Part shown: positions 53,137 through 61,438 of the stretch, in pieces | Numbering within the stretch: position 1 is the first letter of the stretch | Layout of the letters: each line of letters starts with the position of its first letter | Source: Flavobacterium swingsii | Lineage (GTDB): Bacteria; Bacteroidota; Bacteroidia; Flavobacteriales; Flavobacteriaceae | DNA length: 64,000 nucleotides | Direction: 5' to 3' | Assembly: GCF_900111965.1 (NCBI RefSeq) | Contig: NZ_FOJT01000001.1 | Span: forward strand, 1-64,000 | Notes under the pieces: model-generated | Seen by the model: only the letters and a program-made list of their open reading frames with translations | Told to the model about the DNA's origin: nothing | Databases searched by the model: none | Translations under genes and position numbers: made by a program

Positions 53137-54627
53137 ATGGCCAGACAAAAAATAGAATCCGATATTGTTCTAATTGGTGCAGGAATCATGAGTGCTACAC
53201 TAGGATTGTTGCTCAAAGAGTTAAACCCAAAACTAAAAATAGAAATATTTGAACGTTTAGATATTGCTGCTGCCGAAAGTTCTGACGCTTGGAACAACGC
53301 AGGAACTGGTCACGCCGCTTTTTGCGAACTAAACTACACTCCAGAACTCGAAGACGGAACTATAGAAACTAAAAAGGCTGTAAAAATATCGGAAGCATTT
53401 GAAGTTTCTCGTCAACTTTGGACATATCTTGTCGAAAAAGGATTACTTCAAAATCCAGAAAACTTTATCAAAAGTGTGCCACACATGAGTTTTGTTTGGG
53501 GCGACGAAAATGTCGATTATCTAAGAAAAAGATTCGAAGCTCTGCAACAATTTCATCTGTTTAAAACTATGGAATTCTCCGATAATATCGAAAAAATCAA
53601 AGAATGGGCGCCGCTTGTTATGGAAAACAGAAACAGCAAAGACAAAATTGCTGCCACATCGATAAAGTTGGGAACTGATGTCAATTTTGGTACATTAACC
53701 AGAAATATATTCAAGTATTTAGAATCATTAGAAGGCGTTACAATGCATTTTCATCATGATGTTTATGATTTAAAAAAGCGTGATGATGGTCGTTGGAGAA
53801 TAAAAGTAAAAGATATTACAACTGGCGAAAAGAAAAAAATATACACACCATTTGTATTTATTGGTGCTGGTGGTGGCTCGTTATTATTGTTAGAAAAAGC
53901 TAATATTCCAGAAGGAGAAGGCTTTGGCGGTTTCCCAGTAAGCGGACAATGGCTAAAATGTACCAATCCAGATGTCATAAAAAAGCACAGTGCAAAAGTG
54001 TACGGAAAAGCATCGGTTGGCGCGCCACCTATGTCCGTTCCTCATATTGATACTCGCATGATTGATGGCAAAAAAGCGTTGTTATTTGGACCTTATGCCG
54101 GATTTTCGACAAAATTTTTAAAAAATGGTTCTTATTTTGATTTGATAAAATCGATAGAATTTAGCAATATAAAACCAATGCTTGGTGCTGGAGCAAAAAA
54201 TATTCCGCTCACAAAATACCTTATTGAACAAGTCATTCAATCTTCAGACGACAGACTAAAAGCACTAAAAGAATATGTTCCTTCTGCTAAAAAAGAAGAT
54301 TGGGTTCTCGAAAACGCAGGACAACGTGTTCAGGTTATTAAAAAAGACAAAGACGGTCATGGAGTTCTCGAATTTGGTACCGAAGTCGTTACAGCTCATG
54401 ATGGTTCGTTAGCGGTTTTACTTGGTGCTTCGCCGGGCGCATCAACAGCGGCTCAAATCATGATAGATTTAATTACGAAATGTTTCCCAGAAGAAGTAAA
54501 AACAACACTTTGGCAAACTAAACTCAAAGAAATGATTCCTTCGTACGGACAATCATTAAACGAAAATCCTGTTTTGTGTGACCAAATTAGAGCAAAAACA
54601 AACGAAGTTCTAAAATTGAAAGTTTAG
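53137..54627 (+). CDS. mqo: Malate:quinone oxidoreductase
   Basis: 496 residues. FAD enzyme oxidising malate to oxaloacetate and passing electrons to quinones; peripheral inner-membrane protein of the TCA cycle. FAD motif DIVLIGAGIMSATLG, NNAGTGHAAFCELNYTPE, PHMSFVWGDENVDYLRKR and LLGASPGASTAAQIM are family-typical. Complete. It stands between ruvX and def, with 224 bp of repeat-bearing spacer after it. Confidence 0.95.
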   Translation: MARQKIESDIVLIGAGIMSATLGLLLKELNPKLKIEIFERLDIAAAESSDAWNNAGTGHAAFCELNYTPELEDGTIETKKAVKISEAFEVSRQLWTYLVEKGLLQNPENFIKSVPHMSFVWGDENVDYLRKRFEALQQFHLFKTMEFSDNIEKIKEWAPLVMENRNSKDKIAATSIKLGTDVNFGTLTRNIFKYLESLEGVTMHFHHDVYDLKKRDDGRWRIKVKDITTGEKKKIYTPFVFIGAGGGSLLLLEKANIPEGEGFGGFPVSGQWLKCTNPDVIKKHSAKVYGKASVGAPPMSVPHIDTRMIDGKKALLFGPYAGFSTKFLKNGSYFDLIKSIEFSNIKPMLGAGAKNIPLTKYLIEQVIQSSDDRLKALKEYVPSAKKEDWVLENAGQRVQVIKKDKDGHGVLEFGTEVVTAHDGSLAVLLGASPGASTAAQIMIDLITKCFPEEVKTTLWQTKLKEMIPSYGQSLNENPVLCDQIRAKTNEVLKLKV

Positions 54628-54656
54628 TTTAAAAAAATAGAATTCTACACCATACA

Positions 54657-54785
54657 TTTAACACAAATTACACTAATTTACACAGATTAAAAATCTAGCT
54701 TAAATGAACTTATATGCCTTTTATGGTTCAAAAAAACATTTAAAAATCATAATGATTTGTGAAAATTCGTGAAATTTGTGTTTTA
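54657..54785. repeat. Imperfect inverted repeat of TTTGTG/CACAAA type
   Basis: A left block around 54658-54687 (AACACAAATTACACTAATTT) is nearly complementary to the right block 54757-54785 (GTGAAAATTCGTGAAATTTG). It fills the mqo-def spacer. Similar AT-rich blocks with CACAAATT words are, to my knowledge, widespread in flavobacterial intergenic DNA. Confidence 0.65.
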
Positions 54786-54798
54786 TTCTGTTAAGTTT

Positions 54799-54829
54799 TA
54801 TGACTATCATTTTAAATTATTTACTTTTG
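54799..54829 (+). promoter_or_regulatory. Promoter of def
   Basis: TATG (54799-54802), 19 bases, TACTTTTG (54822-54829) followed by CAC, the same -7 box and first bases as the rRNA-type and rpsA promoters. It ends 23 bases before the ATG. Confidence 0.75.
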
Positions 54830-54851
54830 CACTTTATATAATACATTAAGA

Positions 54852-55436
54852 ATGATTTTACCAATTGTAGGTTACGGTGACCCCGTTTTACGTAAAGTAT
54901 GCGAGGAGATTACCAAAGATTACACTAATTTAGAAGAAACCATTGCAACGATGTACGAAACGATGTACAATGCTTGCGGTGTGGGATTGGCTGCGCCACA
55001 AGTTGGGCTTCCCATTCGTTTGTTTATTGTAGATACAGATCCGTTTAGCGATAGCGACGATATTTCTAAAGAAGAAGCAGAAACATTAAAAGGTTTCAAA
55101 AAAACTTTCATTAATGCAAAAATGCTTAAGGAAGAAGGTGAATTATGGAGTTTTAACGAAGGTTGCCTTAGTATTCCTGATGTTCGTGAAGATGTTTACC
55201 GAAATCCAAATATCACAATTGAATATTACGACGAGAACTTTAACAAGAAAACCGAAGAATATAACGGATTGATTGCTAGAGTTATTCAGCACGAATACGA
55301 TCATATTGAAGGGATTTTGTTTACCGATAAAATTTCGGTATTCAAGAAGCAACTCATCAAAAAGAAATTACAAAATATCATGGAAGGCAAAGCACATCCT
55401 GATTATAGAATGAAATTAGTAACAAAAAAAAGATAG
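54852..55436 (+). CDS. def: Peptide deformylase
   Basis: 194 residues. Removes the formyl group from nascent proteins. The three motifs are intact: GVGLAAPQVG, EGCLSIP and QHEYDHIEG, with the metal cysteine and two histidines. Begins a run of four rightward genes (def, DUF5606, mazG, monooxygenase). Confidence 0.96.
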   Translation: MILPIVGYGDPVLRKVCEEITKDYTNLEETIATMYETMYNACGVGLAAPQVGLPIRLFIVDTDPFSDSDDISKEEAETLKGFKKTFINAKMLKEEGELWSFNEGCLSIPDVREDVYRNPNITIEYYDENFNKKTEEYNGLIARVIQHEYDHIEGILFTDKISVFKKQLIKKKLQNIMEGKAHPDYRMKLVTKKR

Positions 55437-55502
55437 GTTTTAATAAATAATTTATTAATTTCGATTTTTACAAATTAACGATTCAACGATTAAATAATAA
55501 AA

Positions 55503-56042
55503 ATGAATTTAGAAAAAATATTAGCGATTTCTGGAAAACCAGGATTATACTCTCTAAAAGTGCAAACAAGAACTGGTTTTGTTGCCGAATCTTTTATCGA
55601 CGGAAAAAGAATAACAGTAGGTTTACGTAGTAACGTAAGTTTATTATCGGAAGTTTCGATGTACACTACTAGCGACGAAAAGCCGTTGGTTGATGTAATG
55701 AGAAACATTGCTAAAAAAGAAAATAACGGACCAACACCAGCTTTTAAAGATGATAAAGCACAATTATCAGCTTATTTCTTAGAAGTTCTTCCAGATTACG
55801 ATCAAGAAAGAGTGTATGCTTCAGATATTAAAAAAGTATTAAACTGGTACAATATTTTGCAAGCTAGAGGATTAGTTTCTTCTGAAGAATCTGCTGCAAC
55901 TGAAGAAAAATCAGAAAAAGTAGTCGTTTCTACCGAAGCTAAACCAGCAAAAACACCTAAAACAGTTGCTCCTAAAAATGCAGGAATGGCTGCTGCCAAA
56001 AAAGCTCCAGCACAAAAAGCGACGAAGTCAACAAAGAAATAA
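55503..56042 (+). CDS. DUF5606 protein with Ala/Lys-rich tail
   Basis: 179 residues. Starts MNLEKILAISGKPGLYSLKV and contains ESFIDGKRITVGLRSNVS and DYDQERVYASDIKKVLNWYN, the conserved DUF5606 core known from Bacteroidota. The C-terminal 50 residues are low-complexity, rich in Lys, Ala and Pro, and could bind nucleic acid. Role unknown; position between def and mazG is, to my knowledge, conserved. Confidence 0.85.
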   Translation: MNLEKILAISGKPGLYSLKVQTRTGFVAESFIDGKRITVGLRSNVSLLSEVSMYTTSDEKPLVDVMRNIAKKENNGPTPAFKDDKAQLSAYFLEVLPDYDQERVYASDIKKVLNWYNILQARGLVSSEESAATEEKSEKVVVSTEAKPAKTPKTVAPKNAGMAAAKKAPAQKATKSTKK

Positions 56043-56227
56043 GTTGATTTTTAACATAATTATAAGTCCTGCATTTGAGTTTCATTTGCAGGATTTGTTA
56101 TTTTTACAGAAAATGATTATTTCAGTAATATTGTTGGTTGTTCAAAATTTAAAATTCGTTATTCACAATTCAACCTTTTTAAATTTTGAACAACGAATTT
56201 CGAACAACGAATTTTGAATTAAAAAAT

Positions 56228-57001
56228 ATGAATAACCGCCAACAACAACTCGACGCTTTCAATCGATTACTCGATGTAATGGACGAATTGCGTGAAAAAT
56301 GCCCTTGGGACAAGAAGCAAACCATACAAACTTTACGTCATTTAACTATCGAAGAAACCTATGAGTTGGGTGATGCTATTTTAGACAATGACCTAAACGA
56401 AGTTAAAAATGAGTTGGGAGATTTGTTGTTGCATATTGTTTTTTATGCCAAAATAGGAAGCGAAACCAATAGTTTTGATATGGGTGATGTTGCCAATGAT
56501 ATTTGCGAAAAACTCATACACCGCCATCCACACATTTATGGAGATGTTGTAGTTGCTGATGAAGAAGAAGTAAAACGAAATTGGGAAAAACTAAAGCTAA
56601 AAGAAGGAAAAAAATCAGTTCTGGAAGGTGTTCCCAAAAGTTTGCCTGCATTAGTTAAAGCTTCAAGAATTCAAGATAAAGTAAAAGGAGTTGGTTTCGA
56701 TTGGGAAGAACTGCATCAGGTTTGGGATAAAGTACAAGAGGAATTACAAGAATTACAGGTTGAAGTCGAAGCTGGAAATCAAGACAAAATGGAGTCAGAA
56801 TTTGGCGATGTTTTATTTTCTATGATAAATTATGCTCGTTTTCTGAACATTAATCCAGAAGATGCTTTAGAAAGAACCAATAAAAAATTTATAAAACGTT
56901 TTCAGTATTTAGAAAGTAAAGCTGGTGAATTAGGAAAAAATTTATCTGAAATGACATTGGCCGAAATGGATATTTTCTGGGAAGAAGCAAAGAAATTGTA
57001 G
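56228..57001 (+). CDS. mazG: Nucleoside triphosphate pyrophosphohydrolase MazG
   Basis: 257 residues from ATG 56228 (MNNRQQQLDAFNRLLDVMD); the frame extends 14 codons upstream into a tandem repeat. Two MazG modules: CPWDKKQTIQTLRHLTIEET and the EVKNELGDLLLHIVFY acidic motif, then the second half with EVEAGNQDKMESEFGDVLFS. Hydrolyses NTPs, including damaged ones, and lowers (p)ppGpp in E. coli. Confidence 0.94.
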   Translation: MNNRQQQLDAFNRLLDVMDELREKCPWDKKQTIQTLRHLTIEETYELGDAILDNDLNEVKNELGDLLLHIVFYAKIGSETNSFDMGDVANDICEKLIHRHPHIYGDVVVADEEEVKRNWEKLKLKEGKKSVLEGVPKSLPALVKASRIQDKVKGVGFDWEELHQVWDKVQEELQELQVEVEAGNQDKMESEFGDVLFSMINYARFLNINPEDALERTNKKFIKRFQYLESKAGELGKNLSEMTLAEMDIFWEEAKKL

Positions 57002-57030
57002 GTTTTACATTGATATTGATTTTTAAAATT

Positions 57031-57333
57031 ATGAAACCACCATATTACGCAGTAATTTTTACATCAGTAAAAACTGAAAACCTAGAAGGTTATAACGAAA
57101 TGGCTGAACTAATGGAATCATTAGCTAAAAAGCAAGATGGTTTTTTAGGTGTCGAATCGGCTAGTAATGAAATTGGCATTACAGTTTCTTACTGGAAAGA
57201 TTTAGAATCGATAAAAAAATGGAAACAAAACACGGCCCATTTAGAAGCTCAGAAAAAAGGCATCAATTCTTGGTACAAATCCTATACGACAAGAATAGCT
57301 TTGGTAGAAAGAGAATATAGTTTTGAGCTTTAA
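57031..57333 (+). CDS. Antibiotic biosynthesis monooxygenase-like protein
   Basis: 100 residues from ATG 57031 (MKPPYYAVIFTSVKTENL). Ferredoxin-like ABM fold with KQDGFLGVESASNEIGITVS and the SYWKDLESIKKWKQN segment. Small cofactor-free monooxygenases or haem-degrading relatives share this fold; no specific substrate can be given. Confidence 0.82.
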   Translation: MKPPYYAVIFTSVKTENLEGYNEMAELMESLAKKQDGFLGVESASNEIGITVSYWKDLESIKKWKQNTAHLEAQKKGINSWYKSYTTRIALVEREYSFEL

Positions 57334-57364
57334 TAATTGGAATAATTTTTGATAAATAAATGTA

Positions 57365-58033
57365 ATGAAGTTATTTTATGTATTCGTTTTTGGTATTATT
57401 TTCTCTGCAAATAGTTTTGCTCAGGAAGGTTCTTCTATTCCGTCTACTGGAATTCCTAGAGTTGATATGACTATTCCGAACACTTCAAATACAACACCAC
57501 AATATTCTATCTCGAAACCATTTGAAATCACAAAATTTAAAAAACCTTCTAAAATTTACGATGCTCCGCAGATAGAAAAACCGAACAAATTTAACGCGCC
57601 AATAAGTGATTTGAATCCTGGAAAAATGCTTGCTGATAAGCTAAATAAAAACGCTAAAATTAAAGGCGGAGAAGAAAATGGTGATTCAAAATTATATCGA
57701 AGAGATATGTTTTTGGGAGATTTTAAAACCAAAGCTGAAGTTGTTGGTATTTTTTATCGAGATTTTGGTTTGGTTGATGGCGATTTAATCAGAATTTCTG
57801 TCAACGATAAAATTGTAATTTATGAAATTTATTTAGGTGCCGATTTTAAACAATTAGATTTAAAACTAGAAAAAGGTATTAATAAAATAGATTTTGAAGC
57901 TTTAAATCAAGGATATTCTGGTCCTAACACTGCCGAATTTAAAATATTTGATGAGAAATCGACACTAATTTCAGAAAATCAATGGAATTTAGGTACAGGT
58001 TTCAAAGCCACAGTTCTTGTAGTAAAAGAGTAG
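57365..58033 (+). CDS. Secreted protein of unknown function
   Basis: 222 residues with a signal peptide (ending NSFAQ). Pro/Ser/Thr-rich region first (residues 20-75), then a beta-rich domain (DMFLGDFKTKAEVVGIFYRD to GFKATVLVVKE). No catalytic motif or CTD secretion signal recognised. It is the last gene before a set of convergent genes. Confidence 0.78.
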   Translation: MKLFYVFVFGIIFSANSFAQEGSSIPSTGIPRVDMTIPNTSNTTPQYSISKPFEITKFKKPSKIYDAPQIEKPNKFNAPISDLNPGKMLADKLNKNAKIKGGEENGDSKLYRRDMFLGDFKTKAEVVGIFYRDFGLVDGDLIRISVNDKIVIYEIYLGADFKQLDLKLEKGINKIDFEALNQGYSGPNTAEFKIFDEKSTLISENQWNLGTGFKATVLVVKE

Positions 58034-58052
58034 CATACTTTTCAGTATGCTA
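58029..58052. terminator. Hairpin between convergent genes
   Basis: GTAGCATACT/AGTATGCTAC with a 4-base loop starts at the stop codon of the secreted-protein gene and lies 12 bp from the end of the DUF4199 gene. The T run on the plus strand is weak, so its strength as a terminator is uncertain. Confidence 0.5.
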
Positions 58053-58063
58053 CTCAAATAAAA

Positions 58064-58558
58064 TTATTTTTTCTTCAAAATAAATGCTCCAATTAGTGAA
58101 ACTAAAATTCCTATTGGAAGAATTTCCATGTATGTCAATAGAATAATCATTACCGGACTTTTGTACCATTCCTTCATCTGATTCATTTCGGCAGTTTTTG
58201 AAGCAATTTCTTCAGGTTTGGTATTTTTCAAAACCATAGCACTATATTGATCTATAAAATCTGGAAAGAAATTATAGTAAACAATTAACCAAACAATTAC
58301 GTAAATTGTAGAAATCGTTAACGAAATTAATAATCCCGTTACAAATGCTTTTCCAAATGAAATTACACCATTATTAGCTTCACGTTGCTGTTTTATCCCA
58401 AGTATTACAAAGATAAAAGCTAAAAACATACTTGCAAATCCTATGACCATACTTGGTTCGCATTCTGGATTAGCTTTCATATAAAAAGTCATTCCCAACA
58501 TGACGATACTTACAACTATTCCTCCTAAAAGCCCATTTTTGATGATACTATTTTTCAT
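58064..58558 (-). CDS. DUF4199 membrane protein
   Basis: 164 residues with four hydrophobic segments (about 8-26, 38-54, 70-92, 136-159). The opening KNSIIKNGLLGGIVVSIVML and the ISFGKAFVTGLLISLTIS segment fit DUF4199, a Bacteroidota family of unknown function. Own promoter at 58582-58611, overlapping the clpB 3' end. Confidence 0.83.
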   Translation of the reverse strand: MKNSIIKNGLLGGIVVSIVMLGMTFYMKANPECEPSMVIGFASMFLAFIFVILGIKQQREANNGVISFGKAFVTGLLISLTISTIYVIVWLIVYYNFFPDFIDQYSAMVLKNTKPEEIASKTAEMNQMKEWYKSPVMIILLTYMEILPIGILVSLIGAFILKKK

Positions 58559-58581
58559 ATAAGTGTTTTTAGTTATTCACT

Positions 58582-58611
58582 CAAATATAATGAAAAATTT
58601 ATTTCACCAAT
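58582..58611 (-). promoter_or_regulatory. Promoter of the DUF4199 gene
   Basis: Minus-strand ATTG (58611-58608), 18 bases, TATATTTG (58589-58582). The -33 part lies in the last codons of clpB. Confidence 0.6.
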
Positions 58612-61202
58612 TCACTTTGATTTCTAAAAACCAATTTTTCATCAAAAGCATCTAACAAAATAATGCTATCGGTAGCTATAGTTCCTGCTAAAATTTCTTT
58701 CGATAATTGGTTCAAAACATCACGTTGGATCACTCTTTTTACTGGTCTAGCCCCAAATTGCGGATCGTATCCTTTTTCAGATAAATATTTGATAGCTTCT
58801 GGAGTTGCATCCATAGTAATTCCTTGTATCGCAAGCATTTTAGTAACCGATTTGAGCTGCAAACCTACAATTTGAGCAATATTAGCATTGGTAAGTGGCG
58901 TAAACATTACAATTTCATCAATACGATTAATAAATTCTGGACGAACTGTTTGTTTTAATAAACCTAGAACTTCTACTTTTGCGGCTTCAGTTGCAGCTTC
59001 GACACTTCCTTTTAAATTTTCGAATTTATCCTGAATTATTTGGCTTCCCATATTAGAAGTCATGATGATAATCGTGTTTTTAAAATCAGCCAAACGTCCT
59101 TTGTTGTCCGTCAAACGTCCTTCATCTAGAACTTGTAATAGAATATTAAAAGTATCAGGATGCGCCTTTTCAATTTCATCTAATAGAATTACTGAATATG
59201 GTTTTCTACGAACGGCTTCCGTAAGTTGACCTCCTTCGTCGTAACCCACATATCCTGGAGGTGCACCTACTAACCTACTCACGCTGTGGCGTTCTTGGTA
59301 TTCGCTCATATCAATTCTGGTCATGGCGTTTTCATCGTCGAATAAATATTCGGCCAAGGCTTTTGCTAATTCGGTTTTTCCCACACCAGTTGTTCCTAGG
59401 AAAAGAAAAGTTCCAACAGGTTTTTTCATATCCTGCAAACCAGCACGACTTCTGCGAACTGCATCACTTACGGCTTCTATTGCTTCTTCTTGCCCTACTA
59501 CCCTTTTGTGCAATTCTTCTTCGAGATGCAATAATTTTTCGCGTTCGCCTTGTAACATTTTCATCACAGGAATTCCTGTCCATTTGGCAACTACTTCGGC
59601 AATATCTTCTCTGGTTACTTCTTCTTTTATTAATGAAACTCCTGATTGGTTTTCAATTAATTGTTTTTGTAAAACGTCTAATCGTTCTTGCGCTTCTTTT
59701 ATTTTTCCGTAACGAATTTCGGCAACTTTTCCGTAATCTCCATCACGTTCGGCACGTTCGGCTTCGTATTTGAAATCTTCAATTTCTGTTTTTATGGTTT
59801 GAATAGTATCAACCACATCTTTTTCAGATTTCCATTTGGCATAAATTTCATTTCTTTCTTCTTTGAGATTAGCCAAATCCATTCCTAAAATTTTGAGTTT
59901 ACTCTCGTCTTTTTCTCTTTTAATGGCTTCAATTTCAATTTCGAGCTGCATAATTTTACGATCCAAAACATCGAGTTCTTCTGGTTTAGAGTTAATTTCC
60001 ATTCGCAATTTTGAAGCAGCTTCGTCCATTAAATCGATAGCTTTGTCTGGCAAAAAGCGATTGGTAATATAACGTTGTGATAATTCGACTGCAGCAATAA
60101 TGGCTTCATCTTTTATCTGAACTTTATGGTGTGTTTCGTATTTTTCTTTGATACCGCGTAAAATAGAAATCGCACTTTCGGTATCTGGTTCTTCAACCAT
60201 AATTTTCTGAAAACGACGTTCGAGTGCTTTGTCTTTTTCGAAATATTTTTGATATTCGTCGAGCGTTGTTGCTCCAATAGCACGCAATTCACCTCGAGCC
60301 AAAGCCGGTTTCAGAATATTTGCAGCGTCCATAGCACCTTCGCCTCCGCCAGCTCCAACAAGAGTATGAATTTCATCAATAAAAAGGACAATATCTCCTT
60401 CAGCTGCCGTAACTTCTTTTACAACAGATTTTAGACGTTCTTCAAATTCACCTTTGTATTTTGCTCCAGCGATTAATGCACCCATATCTAGCGAAAAGAC
60501 TATTTTATCTTTCAAGTTATCAGGAACATCACCGTCTACAATTCGATGCGCTAAACCTTCAGCAATGGCGGTTTTACCAACACCAGGTTCCCCAACAAGC
60601 ATAGGATTATTCTTAGTTCTTCTCGTTAGAATTTGCAAAACACGGCGAATTTCTTCATCACGACCAATAACAGGATCAAGTTTTCCGTTTTTAGCTAATT
60701 CGTTTAAGTTTTTAGCATATTTATTTAAAGAATTATAGGTTTCTTCGGCAGATGCAGAGGTTACTCTTTCTCCTTTTCGAAGTTCTTCGATGGCGGCCTT
60801 CAATCCTTTTTCGGTAACACCTTGGTCTTTTAAAATTTGTGCTACTTTACTTTTTGATGCAAAAATGGCTAATATTAAATGTTCGATGGAAACAAATTCG
60901 TCGTTCATTTTTTTTGCAATGATTTCCGCTTCGTTTAATGTTGTATTTGCTGTTCTAGAAAGCATAATTTCTCCTCCAGAAACTTTCGGAAAGCTCTGAA
61001 TTGTACTGTCTAAAATTTGTTCGAACAACGGAACATTTACATTTAGTTTTTTCAAAATAAATGGGGCAACATTTTCATCAACTTCAAAAATAGCCTTAAA
61101 AATGTGTTCGTTTTCTATTTGTTGCTGTCCGAAGCTTTGCGCCAATTGTTGCGCCGCTTGAATGGCTTCTTGCGATTTGATTGTAAATTTATTAATGTTC
61201 AT
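58599..61202 (-). CDS. clpB: ATP-dependent disaggregase ClpB
   Basis: 867 residues. Hexameric AAA+ chaperone that extracts proteins from aggregates together with DnaK. N-terminal Clp repeats, NBD1 with Walker [14 protein letters not shown], a long coiled M-domain (about 400-530), and NBD2 with [13 protein letters not shown] and [11 protein letters not shown]. Full length. No CIRCE-like or consensus TAnnTTTG box was found in the 236-bp upstream spacer, unlike most genes here. Confidence 0.97.
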   Translation of the reverse strand: MNINKFTIKSQEAIQAAQQLAQSFGQQQIENEHIFKAIFEVDENVAPFILKKLNVNVPLFEQILDSTIQSFPKVSGGEIMLSRTANTTLNEAEIIAKKMNDEFVSIEHLILAIFASKSKVAQILKDQGVTEKGLKAAIEELRKGERVTSASAEETYNSLNKYAKNLNELAKNGKLDPVIGRDEEIRRVLQILTRRTKNNPMLVGEPGVGKTAIAEGLAHRIVDGDVPDNLKDKIVFSLDMGALIAGAKYKGEFEERLKSVVKEVTAAEGDIVLFIDEIHTLVGAGGGEGAMDAANILKPALARGELRAIGATTLDEYQKYFEKDKALERRFQKIMVEEPDTESAISILRGIKEKYETHHKVQIKDEAIIAAVELSQRYITNRFLPDKAIDLMDEAASKLRMEINSKPEELDVLDRKIMQLEIEIEAIKREKDESKLKILGMDLANLKEERNEIYAKWKSEKDVVDTIQTIKTEIEDFKYEAERAERDGDYGKVAEIRYGKIKEAQERLDVLQKQLIENQSGVSLIKEEVTREDIAEVVAKWTGIPVMKMLQGEREKLLHLEEELHKRVVGQEEAIEAVSDAVRRSRAGLQDMKKPVGTFLFLGTTGVGKTELAKALAEYLFDDENAMTRIDMSEYQERHSVSRLVGAPPGYVGYDEGGQLTEAVRRKPYSVILLDEIEKAHPDTFNILLQVLDEGRLTDNKGRLADFKNTIIIMTSNMGSQIIQDKFENLKGSVEAATEAAKVEVLGLLKQTVRPEFINRIDEIVMFTPLTNANIAQIVGLQLKSVTKMLAIQGITMDATPEAIKYLSEKGYDPQFGARPVKRVIQRDVLNQLSKEILAGTIATDSIILLDAFDEKLVFRNQSELVK

Positions 61203-61373
61203 ATTATTTAGATTTGTTGTTTGCCTTAAATAGTTTAATTTATTATAACGTAATCGTCAATTGTTATTCCAATGCAAAAAACAGGACAAAACGTCTGAAA
61301 ATCAGTATTTAATAGCGCCAAAATGGCTTAAAACATGACGAAATGTATGTTTTAATTGATGGTAATCAAAAAT

Positions 61374-61411
61374 AAAAAAAGCACAAAATCCTTAATGAAC
61401 TTTGTGCTTTT
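61374..61411 (-). terminator. Terminator of the DUF349 gene, part of a dispersed repeat
   Basis: The minus-strand stem AAAAGCACAAA/TTTGTGCTTTT is followed by a T run. The block AACTTTGTGCTTTT with TTTGTGTGCTTTGTGGTTAA (61395-61433) is shared with the terminator at 9981-10055. Confidence 0.7.
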
Positions 61412-61438
61412 ATTTGTGTGCTTTGTGGTTAAAAAAAA

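Noticed and set aside
59261-59773. 170-codon plus-strand frame inside clpB
   Set aside because: Antisense to a well-conserved part of clpB, with leucine-rich low-information translation and no promoter.
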